Origin: a virus | DNA: 46,825 nucleotides | Reading direction: 5' to 3' (one strand) | Virus record (IMG/VR): IMGVR_UViG_3300005289_000059 | Span: 1 to 46,825 of that record | Part shown: piece by piece, positions 31,357-37,261 of the stretch | Layout of the letters: every line of letters begins with the position of its first letter | Position numbering within the stretch: position 1 is the first letter of the stretch | Translations under genes and position numbers: made by a program | The notes under the pieces: generated by a model | Databases searched by the model: none | What the model saw: only the letters and a program-made list of their open reading frames with translations | Told to the model about the DNA's origin: nothing

Positions 31357-31626
31357 CTAGATCTCCCCTTGATAGCAGCCAACGTCGATATGCCGGTGAT
31401 TTTGGCGCCAAGTACGCCGCCCAACCTTAGCCATGGCGTCGCGCCGCAAGCATCCGCAGCTCCTGACGTGACCGCGTCTCAGCTCGCGACCATCGACCAG
31501 AACGCTGCCGCCACAGTCGCAGGCGCAGCGCCATGTCGGACGCCCACTTAGCGTTTGCCCCTCGTCTCGCTCAACGGTTAGTCTGCCGAAGACTTTACCG
31601 GCCATTTCAATGCGCGGAGCGGCCAT
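31357..31626 (-). CDS. Zinc-binding protein of the GxxFGRLTV family
   Basis: 89 residues. GKVFGRLTVERDEG, WRCACDCGGSVLVDG and HVRSCGCLRR form the common phage domain with CxCDCG and SCGCL, two Cys pairs that should bind zinc; it often precedes HNH or AP2 domains in homing proteins but stands alone here. The start ATG 31626 overlaps the stop of the 31-residue gene (TAATG). Function unknown. Confidence 0.65.
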   Translation of the reverse strand: MAAPRIEMAGKVFGRLTVERDEGQTLSGRPTWRCACDCGGSVLVDGRELRRGHVRSCGCLRRDAMAKVGRRTWRQNHRHIDVGCYQGEI

Positions 31627-31721
31627 TAGCGCGGCTTGAAGATTAAATATCCGAGGTAGACCCAAAGCCCCACCGCATAGATACACACAAAAGCCATTAC
31701 TAGCTTATCGAGAATTGTCAT
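31626..31721 (-). CDS. 31-residue single-pass membrane protein
   Basis: The stop overlaps the next start (TAATG) and the start lies inside the end of the upstream gene. Residues 8-28 are one hydrophobic helix (MAFVCIYAVGLWVYLGYLIF) with a basic end. Supported by coupling; function unknown. Confidence 0.45.
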   Translation of the reverse strand: MTILDKLVMAFVCIYAVGLWVYLGYLIFKPR

Positions 31722-31935
31722 CTGGCCATAGCTCCAGCCAAAAGGGGATGTGGTACATGAGAACTATCAAGTCGATGATCAGGCCCACGATGATCCCAGA
31801 GCGCGGATCGCCCGGATAACCGCCGTGGCGGACACACCATGCGCTGAGAACCGCCGTCACCGCCCAAACCCCGGCGGGGTAAAGCGTGGCGAAGATAAGG
31901 AAGGCCCGCACCGTCATGTACGGGTTTGGCTTCAC
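31705..31935 (-). CDS. Two-helix small membrane protein
   Basis: 76 residues with hydrophobic helices at about 9-31 (VRAFLIFATLYPAGVWAVTA) and 46-68 (GIIVGLIIDLIVLMYHIPFW). It starts on an ATGA overlap. Superinfection or membrane-modifying roles are common for such proteins, but none can be assigned. Confidence 0.55.
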   Translation of the reverse strand: MKPNPYMTVRAFLIFATLYPAGVWAVTAVLSAWCVRHGGYPGDPRSGIIVGLIIDLIVLMYHIPFWLELWPDDNSR

Positions 31936-32180
31936 GGTCTCGGCTCCGATAGTAGGCCACGCACTGCGATCCCAAGCGCAGCGGCGCCGGGAAGGCTGGA
32001 CGAGTTAGTCTCCCAACCCACCCGGAATGTGCCAGCATCGTCCATAAGGACGTAAACTACGGCGGTGGGCGGCGTGCCGTTAGCGACCTCGAACACCTCT
32101 GACGACTGCGCTACGGCGTCGGTGAGAAGTCTCCTTACCGGTACACCTTCGGCCGTGCCGTATAGCGATGTGATGGTCAT
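31932..32180 (-). CDS. Small phage protein, unknown function
   Basis: 82 residues starting on an ATGA overlap. Mixed alpha/beta (AVVYVLMDDAGTFRVGWETN, then AAALGIAVRGLL). It resembles small phage proteins that share the VLMDDAG.F.VGWET pattern, whose role is unknown. Soluble, no cysteines. Confidence 0.6.
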   Translation of the reverse strand: MTITSLYGTAEGVPVRRLLTDAVAQSSEVFEVANGTPPTAVVYVLMDDAGTFRVGWETNSSSLPGAAALGIAVRGLLSEPRP

Positions 32181-32494
32181 ATCGTTGTTCCGCCATCACC
32201 TTCGATGCGATCCATGAACTGCTCAAGCATCTCCAAGACCCATAATGGTTGTCGGCATAACGGTGCTAGGTAATCGAAGCCGGGAGAGGAGAGGTCGGTC
32301 CATCGGTCGGCAAACTTCAGGTCGACCCCTCCCTCCTTCACATCACCAGCAACAGCAACAGGCCAGGAGTGGTGCGCATTGAAAGTGGCGCTGGTCGAGT
32401 CACAAGGTAAACCTTGATCTTCCCGGCCTGCCACATCCTTATCCAGAGCAAATCCGAAGCCGGCATGGCCTATATCGAATATCGACTGTTTCAT
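32177..32494 (-). CDS. Phage hypothetical protein
   Basis: 105 residues from ATG 32494 with GAGG upstream. It includes FGFALDKDVAG, AHHSWPVAVAGDVKEGGVDL and a C-terminal helix (WVLEMLEQFMDRIEGD). GC is lower than in the structural genes. Function unknown. Confidence 0.55.
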   Translation of the reverse strand: MKQSIFDIGHAGFGFALDKDVAGREDQGLPCDSTSATFNAHHSWPVAVAGDVKEGGVDLKFADRWTDLSSPGFDYLAPLCRQPLWVLEMLEQFMDRIEGDGGTTI

Positions 32495-32560
32495 GACGAC
32501 CTCGGGAGCCAAGGATTGCGCGAAGATATTGAATCACAACGCCATTTTACTATCAAGGTA

Positions 32561-32680
32561 CTATAGTGACTCTATTGCAGAGTCGCCTTTCGCGAGCGCA
32601 GCCGTCGCATCGTGGTTGATGCCGTCACGCGAGCCGCACTGGTCTGTCAAGCGTTCCGGGAGGTCTTCAGATCCGTTCAT
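32561..32680 (-). CDS. 39-residue acidic protein
   Basis: ATG 32680 overlaps the upstream stop (TGATG) and GAGG precedes it. The product is soluble and ends in AALAKGDSAIESL. Below the length where chance can be excluded, but coupling and RBS support it. Confidence 0.4.
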   Translation of the reverse strand: MNGSEDLPERLTDQCGSRDGINHDATAALAKGDSAIESL

Positions 32681-32811
32681 CACATCACCTCTTCTGGTCT
32701 AAACGTAACAGCCCATGGGAAATCCCCTTGAACTGGGGTCACGTCGCCGTTCACGCGCATAGCGAAGAAGTCGGCTTCTAGCTGGTCGCGGAAGTAGATG
32801 GTGGCGGTCAT
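32680..32811 (-). CDS. 43-residue phage protein
   Basis: ATG 32811 overlaps the upstream stop (ATGA) and its stop overlaps the next start. Sequence pattern TIYFRDQLEADFFAMRVN and DFPWAVTFRPEEV suggests a small beta-hairpin fold. Function unknown. Confidence 0.45.
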   Translation of the reverse strand: MTATIYFRDQLEADFFAMRVNGDVTPVQGDFPWAVTFRPEEVM

Positions 32812-32981
32812 GGGGCAGCCTGAAGAAGCTTAATGGCGACCTCAAGGGCCTCTGCGTTCTTCTCGTGGTCCTGCGCCCACAGTATGCGCGGGCCGGTGCT
32901 TCGATTGCGTTCCGTGATAGCGTCCGAGCGTTGGCGCTTCAGCAGCACATCCAGGCGCTTAAGAACCTGCGCTTTCGTCAT
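32808..32981 (-). CDS. 57-residue helical protein
   Basis: From ATG 32981 with a GGG/GAAG purine stretch upstream. A basic helix (KAQVLKRLDVLLKRQRSD) and a second helix (NAEALEVAIKLLQAA) form a likely helical hairpin. Coupled to the next gene. Function unknown. Confidence 0.5.
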   Translation of the reverse strand: MTKAQVLKRLDVLLKRQRSDAITERNRSTGPRILWAQDHEKNAEALEVAIKLLQAAP

Positions 32982-33011
32982 CTTCTCAGCCCCTACGGCT
33001 AGTGGTGGTGG

Positions 33012-33179
33012 TTAGGCTGGTTCGTCATGGATAGCGCCCTTGGAAATCCAGTCGCGCTTGCGAAGTCCGTAGTCATCGAGCGGCTTGCCATCGACGCGCT
33101 CGACCAGGAACACCAAGTAGTCGGACCCGAGAACGCGAACCGGTATCCTTCCGTTTAGGTACTTCACGGTCTCGCTCAT
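33012..33179 (-). CDS. 55-residue phage protein
   Basis: Three consecutive ATG codons follow AGGAG; the third (33179) has the best spacing. The product is beta-rich (VKYLNGRIPVRVLGSDYLVF, then LVERVDGKPL), SH3-like in pattern. Function unknown. Confidence 0.5.
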   Translation of the reverse strand: MSETVKYLNGRIPVRVLGSDYLVFLVERVDGKPLDDYGLRKRDWISKGAIHDEPA

Positions 33180-33217
33180 CATCATCTCCTAGTGCATCCC
33201 CGTTGAAGGGGAGGGGG

Positions 33218-33346
33218 TTAAGCGTCTTCGTCGTCGAACGGGCCGAACTCTCGGCGCTCGCAGGCCTCGCAGATCATGCCGACGCCAGCGACGTGGACTA
33301 GTCGCTCGTTGTCCTCGCCGCACAGGTCGCAGGTATGGCTTTCCAT
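33218..33346 (-). CDS. 42-residue zinc-ribbon protein
   Basis: Two CxxC knuckles, CDLC and CEAC, separated by 18 residues, with GGAGGG before ATG 33346. This spacing fits a minimal zinc ribbon. It may bind nucleic acid or a host protein. Function unknown. Confidence 0.55.
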   Translation of the reverse strand: MESHTCDLCGEDNERLVHVAGVGMICEACERREFGPFDDEDA

Positions 33347-33387
33347 GGGTCTTCCCTCCTAGCGGCTTATCCGCTGATGATGTTGGA

Positions 33388-33591
33388 CTAGGCGTCGTCG
33401 TGGTTCGGAACGTCCGTCACCTCGACGTTCCCGCCGATGGCGCGGGCGATGCTGACGAAGAGATCGTCGGCCAGAGACATACCGTCCGAGCCGTGCTCCT
33501 CGTAGTTCGACCGGCCGACCTCGTGCCCGTCGATCAGGTAGCGGTTGCCGGTGTCACGATCATAGGCTCGCGCCAGGGTGAAGGTCTTCAT
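33388..33591 (-). CDS. 67-residue phage protein
   Basis: From ATG 33591 with GGAG upstream; the longer frame to 33705 has no RBS. It includes ARAYDRDTGNRYLIDGHEVG and a Ser/Asp-rich helical C-terminus. No family was recognised. Confidence 0.55.
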   Translation of the reverse strand: MKTFTLARAYDRDTGNRYLIDGHEVGRSNYEEHGSDGMSLADDLFVSIARAIGGNVEVTDVPNHDDA

Positions 33592-33668
33592 GTGCTCATC
33601 TCCTACGGCAAGAGCCGCTGTGTTGGGGTTGGTTAGGGGCGACGAGCGCCGCGCCGTCTCGCGAAGGG

Positions 33669-33863
33669 CTAGATCAGACGCTCCAGCTCTTCGCGTCGAT
33701 ACCAACGCTCCGCAGTGACGCCCTTAATGCGTCCGCCGACTTGGTCCTCCTCCTCGTGCTCAGGATAGAGGAGGCGACCCGCATACGGCTTGACCCCGTC
33801 TCGGATGCGATAGCGGATCGGTTTAAGCGCATCCCAATGTCCTGATTTTGGTCCGCTATGCAT
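33669..33863 (-). CDS. 64-residue basic phage protein
   Basis: GAGGGTGAG precedes ATG 33863. Arg-rich (IRYRIRDGVKPYAGR, WYRREELERLI). A frame shifted by one base is also open but has an atypical composition. Function unknown. Confidence 0.5.
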   Translation of the reverse strand: MHSGPKSGHWDALKPIRYRIRDGVKPYAGRLLYPEHEEEDQVGGRIKGVTAERWYRREELERLI

Positions 33864-33908
33864 CTCACCCTCCGCGCGGCCCGAAGCCGCCTTGTTGGTT
33901 GGTTGTTG

Positions 33909-34109
33909 TTAGGCTTCCTCAGTGAGGAGCTCCGGCATGACCTTGAGGTCTTCGATCCCTACCTCGACCAAGAAATCGTCAACATGGACGATTGCCTTTG
34001 GGGCGGGCACAAACCCAACCACGACACCCTCATATTGGATGTCGGGACCTGTGCTCACCCAGCTCATTTCGCTCGGGTAACCGCATGGGCGGGACCATTG
34101 GACACGCAT
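33909..34109 (-). CDS. 66-residue phage protein
   Basis: AGGAGAG precedes ATG 34109. The C-terminal half is acidic (HVDDFLVEVGIEDLKVMPEL). Soluble, one Cys. Function unknown. Confidence 0.55.
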   Translation of the reverse strand: MRVQWSRPCGYPSEMSWVSTGPDIQYEGVVVGFVPAPKAIVHVDDFLVEVGIEDLKVMPELLTEEA

Positions 34110-34123
34110 TGTTCTCTCCTGGA

Positions 34124-34423
34124 TCAGGCGGCGACAGCTTCCGGCTGTGAGCAGCGCGGCGAGAAGAAGTCGCCCAGGGCGCCGGTCTCGCGGTCGAGGT
34201 GACGGCAGATGCCGAAGGCGTCGTGCATGAAATTGAAGTCGTCGGCCCTCAGAAGCTTCTCCAGATCCAGCGGGTTGCCGTTCAGGTGCGTCGCCGTGAA
34301 GTCCATGACCCAGTCCATCTGATCGCGCGGCTGGCCGCCGTTCTCAGTCTCCAAGGCGCGAGCGCGAATGGCCAGCTTGCTGATGATGGCCGCGTCGGCC
34401 GGCGTGGACTTGAAGTTGATCAT
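34124..34423 (-). CDS. First gene of the leftward small-gene operon
   Basis: 99 residues from ATG 34423 with GGGAGAG upstream; the frame extends to 34663 but that part crosses the promoter region and is not coding-like. Helical N-terminus (DAAIISKLAIRARALETENG), then MDWVMDFTATHLNG and FNFMHDAFGICRHLDRETG. It is the gene nearest the ATGTACAT operators, so probably the most strongly controlled. Function unknown. Confidence 0.6.
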   Translation of the reverse strand: MINFKSTPADAAIISKLAIRARALETENGGQPRDQMDWVMDFTATHLNGNPLDLEKLLRADDFNFMHDAFGICRHLDRETGALGDFFSPRCSQPEAVAA

Positions 34424-34461
34424 CTTGCTCTCCCTGGCGGCCGAACGCCGCTTGCCGATCC

Positions 34462-34546
34462 AACCTAAAGAATGTACATTCAATGTCAACGACAAATGTA
34501 CATAGTTGGAGCGCGATTTGACCTGGATCGATGTACAGCCTAAACC
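34462..34546. promoter_or_regulatory. Divergent promoters with three ATGTAC operators
   Basis: Leftward: TTGACA (complement of 34484-34489), 16 bases, TAGGTT (complement of 34462-34467). Rightward: TTGACC (34518-34523), 17 bases, TAAACC (34541-34546). ATGTACAT occurs at 34472-34479, inside the leftward spacer, and at 34496-34503 between the promoters; ATGTACA at 34531-34537 is inside the rightward spacer. A repressor at these sites would silence both directions. Confidence 0.6.
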
Positions 34547-34553
34547 GCGCCCC

Positions 34554-34721
34554 ATGGCGCCCAAGCAGTTCATCGGCGAGAACCTGAACCTCCTCCTGCC
34601 GAAGGGCACGAAGGACAGGATCAAGGCCGCGCTAAATCCGGGGGAGAAGAGCCTGGGGTTCATCCGCGAGGCGATCGAACTTCACCTCAAGCGCAGAGAG
34701 CGCCAGCGTACCAAGCCCTGA
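34554..34721 (+). CDS. Ribbon-helix-helix regulator, probably leaderless
   Basis: 55 residues: GENLNLLLPKGTKDRIKAAL is the beta strand and first helix, SLGFIREAIELHLKRRERQR the second helix with a basic tail. The rightward -10 ends at 34546, so transcription should begin at about 34553, at the ATG itself, consistent with no RBS. A TTG at 34506 would give 71 residues but lies upstream of the predicted start. It is the likely repressor of the ATGTACAT sites. Confidence 0.7.
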   Translation: MAPKQFIGENLNLLLPKGTKDRIKAALNPGEKSLGFIREAIELHLKRRERQRTKP

Positions 34722-34733
34722 GGGGGAGATGAT

Positions 34734-34967
34734 ATGACCAACCTAGAACAAGAGGCGGAAACCGCTCGCATGATGGTCGAGGTCGCTGGAAAGCGAGCCT
34801 TCGTCCTGATAGCTGAAGTCCAGGGTGATCACGTCTCTCTGACGCGTGCGATAAGCCAAGGAACTACCAAGCGCGAGGGCATGGCGTGGATAGGCGCGTT
34901 GAACCGTGAGCGCGACCGCGTCGCCAAGCTGATTGGCGTGGACCCAGATTTTATCAAGACTGCATGA
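34734..34967 (+). CDS. Small phage protein, unknown function
   Basis: 77 residues; GGGGAG precedes ATG 34734. Alpha/beta with RAFVLIAEVQGDHVSLTRAI and a basic helix. It lies between the RHH regulator and the SLOG gene and overlaps the latter by ATGA. Function unknown. Confidence 0.6.
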   Translation: MTNLEQEAETARMMVEVAGKRAFVLIAEVQGDHVSLTRAISQGTTKREGMAWIGALNRERDRVAKLIGVDPDFIKTA

Positions 34968-35314
34968 TACGCAAGGTCATCGTAACCGGAGGTCGCGACT
35001 ACGACGACGAGGCGACGGTCTTTGCCACGCTGGATCGCATCAACCCAGACGTCGTGATCCAGGGCGAGTGCCCGCTGGGTGGCGCTGACAAGCTGGCCAA
35101 GAAATGGTGCCGCCTTCGCCGCAAGCCCTGCATTGGCATGGAGGCGTGGTTCGACACGATGGGCAAGGCAGGCGGCCCGATCCGCAACGGGTGGATGATA
35201 GAGTTCAACCAGCCCATTGCGGGCGTCGTGGCGTTCCCTGGCGAAGTCGGAACCCGCAACATGGTCGCCCAAGCCAAGGCTGCTGGTCTGAAGGTCTACA
35301 AGGTCGGCTGGTAG
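34964..35314 (+). CDS. SLOG-fold protein, DUF2493/YspA-like
   Basis: 116 residues. VIVTGGRDYDDEATVFATLD opens a Rossmann-like fold, VVIQGECPLGGADKLAKKWC carries the Gly-rich nucleotide loop, and FPGEVGTRNMVAQAKAAGLK is the second signature. The family (SLOG superfamily, with DprA/LOG-like members) binds nucleotides or their derivatives and is common in phages. It may sense or cleave a nucleotide signal. No partner effector is visible. Confidence 0.8.
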   Translation: MIRKVIVTGGRDYDDEATVFATLDRINPDVVIQGECPLGGADKLAKKWCRLRRKPCIGMEAWFDTMGKAGGPIRNGWMIEFNQPIAGVVAFPGEVGTRNMVAQAKAAGLKVYKVGW

Positions 35315-35364
35315 ACCTGAGTCCGCTCGTTCTCATTCCTGTTCCCTTCCATGAGGGAGTAGGG

Positions 35365-35460
35365 TATAAACAAGGCTCGGCGACGGTTCGCTGCGTCGGG
35401 TGAAGAGGGGTTCAAGTCCCCGAACTGATCGGTTCGACTCCGGCCAGTGCAGGTGCAATA
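35365..35460 (+). ncRNA. tRNA-like RNA with two T-loop hairpins
   Basis: TATAAA at 35365-35370 is a good -10, predicting a start near 35377. Then follow CGACG/CGTCG (35381-35398), GGGG-TTCAAGT-CCCC (35407-35421) and ACTGATCGG-TTCGACT-CCGGCCAGT (35424-35448, one mismatch). Both 7-base loops match the T-loop consensus TTCRANY. No complete cloverleaf could be drawn. It may be a tRNA relic or a tRNA mimic. The -35 region is weak. Confidence 0.35.
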
Positions 35461-35673
35461 CCCCGGCGGCCAGTTGTGAGTTAAGTCGAAGGGGTTTCCC
35501 GCCAAGGATTTGGCCCCTACGACGAATAGGTGGTGGAGTCGGGGGTGTTCAAGCGCCTCTGGCCCGCAGCATCAGTACCGCGTACGGGGCGGCAAGCGCT
35601 GGAATAACGCCGAGTTGGCCTTCGGGCTGGCAGCGCCCTTCACGGGCGTGGGACAGGCGCCAGGGGCCGCCCC
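35461..35673. other. Gene-free stretch between tRNA-like RNA and zinc protein
   Basis: About 210 bases without a convincing gene. It has several GC hairpins, the clearest being CGCCC-TTCAC-GGGCG at 35634-35648, which could end the tRNA-like transcript or the leftward gene to its right. Nothing else was recognised. Confidence 0.4.
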
Positions 35674-35994
35674 TCACTTCCTCCAAGTCCATACCGCATC
35701 TCTCACTAGATGTGCTGAGACCGAGACAAAACCGGCCGGCGCTCCGCAGCGAGAGCACCGAAACGCCCCGCTTTCGGCGAGATCCTGAAGCGTCCGCTCC
35801 CTCCACGGTCCAGGCCTTGAGCAATCCAGCTCACGCCCAGGGCATCGGTTCACGCACCAGATATAGACGCTATGGCCTTCGCGGGTGCAGTCGGAGGGGG
35901 TGAGGGCGTCGGACACGTCTCCTATATGCGACGCCGCGGAAAACGGGTCACGCCCCAGTTTCGCCCCAGATTGATCGCAACCAAACGCGAACAC
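35674..35994 (-). CDS. Cysteine-rich zinc-ribbon-like protein
   Basis: 106 residues as an open frame; the coding-like part begins around VYIWCVNRCPGRELDC (residue 43 on) and includes LAESGAFRCSRCGAPAGFVS. CxxxC and CxxC pairs suggest zinc binding. The real start may be downstream of 35994, because the first 40 residues overlap the left attP arm sites. No family was recognised. Confidence 0.5.
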   Translation of the reverse strand: MFAFGCDQSGAKLGRDPFSAASHIGDVSDALTPSDCTREGHSVYIWCVNRCPGRELDCSRPGPWRERTLQDLAESGAFRCSRCGAPAGFVSVSAHLVRDAVWTWRK

Positions 35995-36166
35995 GATCGC
36001 CTGAAAATGCCCGTCCTGCTGGGAAAAAGCCCCGGTTCGTAAGGGGCGGACAGTGCAAACCTTCGTTTACACCGAGAGGGTCGGGGGTTCGATCCCCTCA
36101 CTGCCCACCATATTTTACAGGGGTTTCCGTCTTCGCCCCAGATTTACGCCCCAGATTTCGCCCCGG
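35951..36166. other. attP: attP with arm-type repeats on both sides of the core
   Basis: CGCCCCAGATT or close variants occur at 35951-35960 (CGCCCCAGTT), 35962-35972, 36134-36144, 36147-36157 and 36159-36166 (CGCCCCGG). Two copies lie left and three right of the tRNA-Val fragment, spaced 11-13 bases. This matches phage attP layout, where integrase N-terminal domains bind direct repeats on both arms while the catalytic domain binds the core. The integrase gene lies 1.1 kb to the right. Confidence 0.7.
36059..36110 (+). other. 3' part of tRNA-Val(UAC): attachment core
   Basis: The fragment has the anticodon arm CTTCG-TTTACAC-CGAGA (anticodon UAC at 36068-36070), T-arm GGGGG-TTCGATC-CCCTC and acceptor ACTGCCC-A-CCA. 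The 5' acceptor (expected GGGCAGT) and D-arm are absent, so it is not a full tRNA. Phages keep such a segment in attP so that integration restores the host tRNA. The exact crossover cannot be fixed without the host sequence. Confidence 0.75.
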
Positions 36167-36171
36167 AAACG

Positions 36172-36360
36172 TCAGTCTAGGCCGCCCAAGCGATCAAGCG
36201 CGTCGATCATGGCCTTTATGGCCTTGGGGCGTGTAACGCCTTGCCGAGCCGCCCACGCGTCGATCTTGGCGAGCTGATCAGGCTGCACGCGAACCTGAAT
36301 TGGCACGCCCTTGCCGGTGGGCTTAGGGCCACGTTTCTTTTGTGGTTGCACGGTTTCCAT
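36172..36360 (-). CDS. Ribbon-helix-helix protein beside attP
   Basis: 62 residues. The basic arm KKRGPKPTGKGVPIQVRVQ gives the strand, followed by QLAKIDAWAARQG and RPKAIKAMIDALDRLG as helices: an RHH fold. Its coding end borders the right attP arm. A predicted -10 five bases before ATG suggests a leaderless mRNA. It may autoregulate through TGGTACCA; an excision-cofactor role is possible from position alone. Confidence 0.7.
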   Translation of the reverse strand: METVQPQKKRGPKPTGKGVPIQVRVQPDQLAKIDAWAARQGVTRPKAIKAMIDALDRLGGLD

Positions 36361-36365
36361 AAACT

Positions 36366-36395
36366 ATGGTACCACTGTAGTCATTGAAGCGGCAA
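36366..36395 (-). promoter_or_regulatory. Leftward promoter with TGGTACCA palindrome
   Basis: On the minus strand: TTGCCG (complement of 36390-36395), 18 bases, TACCAT (complement of 36366-36371). Start is expected at or next to the RHH ATG at 36360. The palindrome TGGTACCA (36367-36374) covers the -10. Confidence 0.45.
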
Positions 36396-36416
36396 GGGGC
36401 CGCAGGGGACCACACG

Positions 36417-36812
36417 ATGCCTAAGCGCTATACCTTTGAGACGACGGTCGCGCTGGAAAGCGGCGGCCAAGCCGAGGGCGCCGAGTTCGACGTCAAGGTC
36501 GAGTTCTCGGTTGCCTGGGGATCGGCCCCAACTCCGACCTACTACATGATGGACCCGCGCCTTTACGATCCCGGCTCGGATAGCGAGGTCGAGGACATCA
36601 AGGTCCTGGCTGTCGAAGGTCTCACCGAGGGCTGGGGCAAGGCCTTCGCCTTCGGCTACATGACCGATCAGCAAATCGCCGACACCATCATCGCTGCGCT
36701 GAACGAGGACGACCTTCTGGCGTCGGCCTGCGAGGAAGAGGCAGACAACGCAGCATATGCCGAGGAGGCTCGCGCCGAAAGCCGAGCCGAATGGGCGCGG
36801 GAGGGCTGGTAG
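36417..36812 (+). CDS. Phage hypothetical protein
   Basis: 131 residues from ATG 36417, with GGGGAC upstream. The N-terminal half is beta-rich (YTFETTVALESGGQAEGAEF, then VKVEFSVAW) and the C-terminal half is a Glu/Ala helix. The pattern EFDVKVEFSV.WG.APT recurs in small phage proteins. It abuts the next gene without a gap. Function unknown. Confidence 0.6.
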   Translation: MPKRYTFETTVALESGGQAEGAEFDVKVEFSVAWGSAPTPTYYMMDPRLYDPGSDSEVEDIKVLAVEGLTEGWGKAFAFGYMTDQQIADTIIAALNEDDLLASACEEEADNAAYAEEARAESRAEWAREGW

Positions 36813-37052
36813 ATGCCCTACGAGTGGCGCGAGCCCGACCTTGACGCCCTTAACGCCGACGCATGGGCGCTGCATTGCTCCATGCGTCCCGCCACAGATG
36901 ATGAGCGCATCGAACTTGCCGCACGGATTATCGATCCAGTGTCGTTCGAGAAGGTCCGCCAATTGGGCGCCGAGAAAGCGTCAGACGCCGCTTGGCGTTG
37001 CGACCGTGCACGGGACAAGGCTCGGCACATCGCCAGTCTGTTCGCGTCATGA
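36813..37052 (+). CDS. Small phage protein, unknown function
   Basis: 79 residues, starting immediately after the previous stop with GGGAGGG upstream. Helical and charged (DERIELAARIIDPVSFEKVR). Coupled by ATGA to the next gene. Function unknown. Confidence 0.55.
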   Translation: MPYEWREPDLDALNADAWALHCSMRPATDDERIELAARIIDPVSFEKVRQLGAEKASDAAWRCDRARDKARHIASLFAS

Positions 37053-37261
37053 CGCGCGTTAATCCCCGAGGCGTCCCCAAGGTGCTGGCTGGCGTTCCGG
37101 TCGATCGCCAGACCTTGGAGCGCATCAAGCTCCGCGTCGCTAGCGTGCTACCGCCCCGGCCCCTTGAACGCCCGCTGAGCGACCTCCTAGCCGCCGCCTA
37201 CATGGCAGGGATTGTCGATGCGGCTCGCCAGGCCGGTGCGCTGGACGAAAGCTCAGCCTAA
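37049..37261 (+). CDS. Small phage protein convergent with integrase
   Basis: 70 residues from the ATGA overlap at 37049. The segment GVPVDRQTLERIKLRVASVL, with a later LSDLLAAAYMAGIVDAARQA, predicts two or three helices. Its stop overlaps the integrase stop region. Function unknown. Confidence 0.5.
   Translation: MTRVNPRGVPKVLAGVPVDRQTLERIKLRVASVLPPRPLERPLSDLLAAAYMAGIVDAARQAGALDESSA

Noticed and set aside
34506-34553. TTG start giving a longer RHH protein
   Set aside because: It lies upstream of the predicted transcription start and adds residues before the normal RHH strand; ATG 34554 fits better.
35365-35460. tmRNA or permuted tmRNA
   Set aside because: No tag-peptide frame and no matching acceptor halves were found.
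36059-36110. Boundary between prophage and host chromosome
   Set aside because: Phage-type genes and arm repeats lie on both sides, so this is attP within phage DNA.
35951-36166. Possible CRISPR-like direct repeats
   Set aside because: The repeats are 8-11 bases with 1-3 base gaps or a tRNA core between groups; no repeat-spacer periodicity. They fit integrase arm sites.
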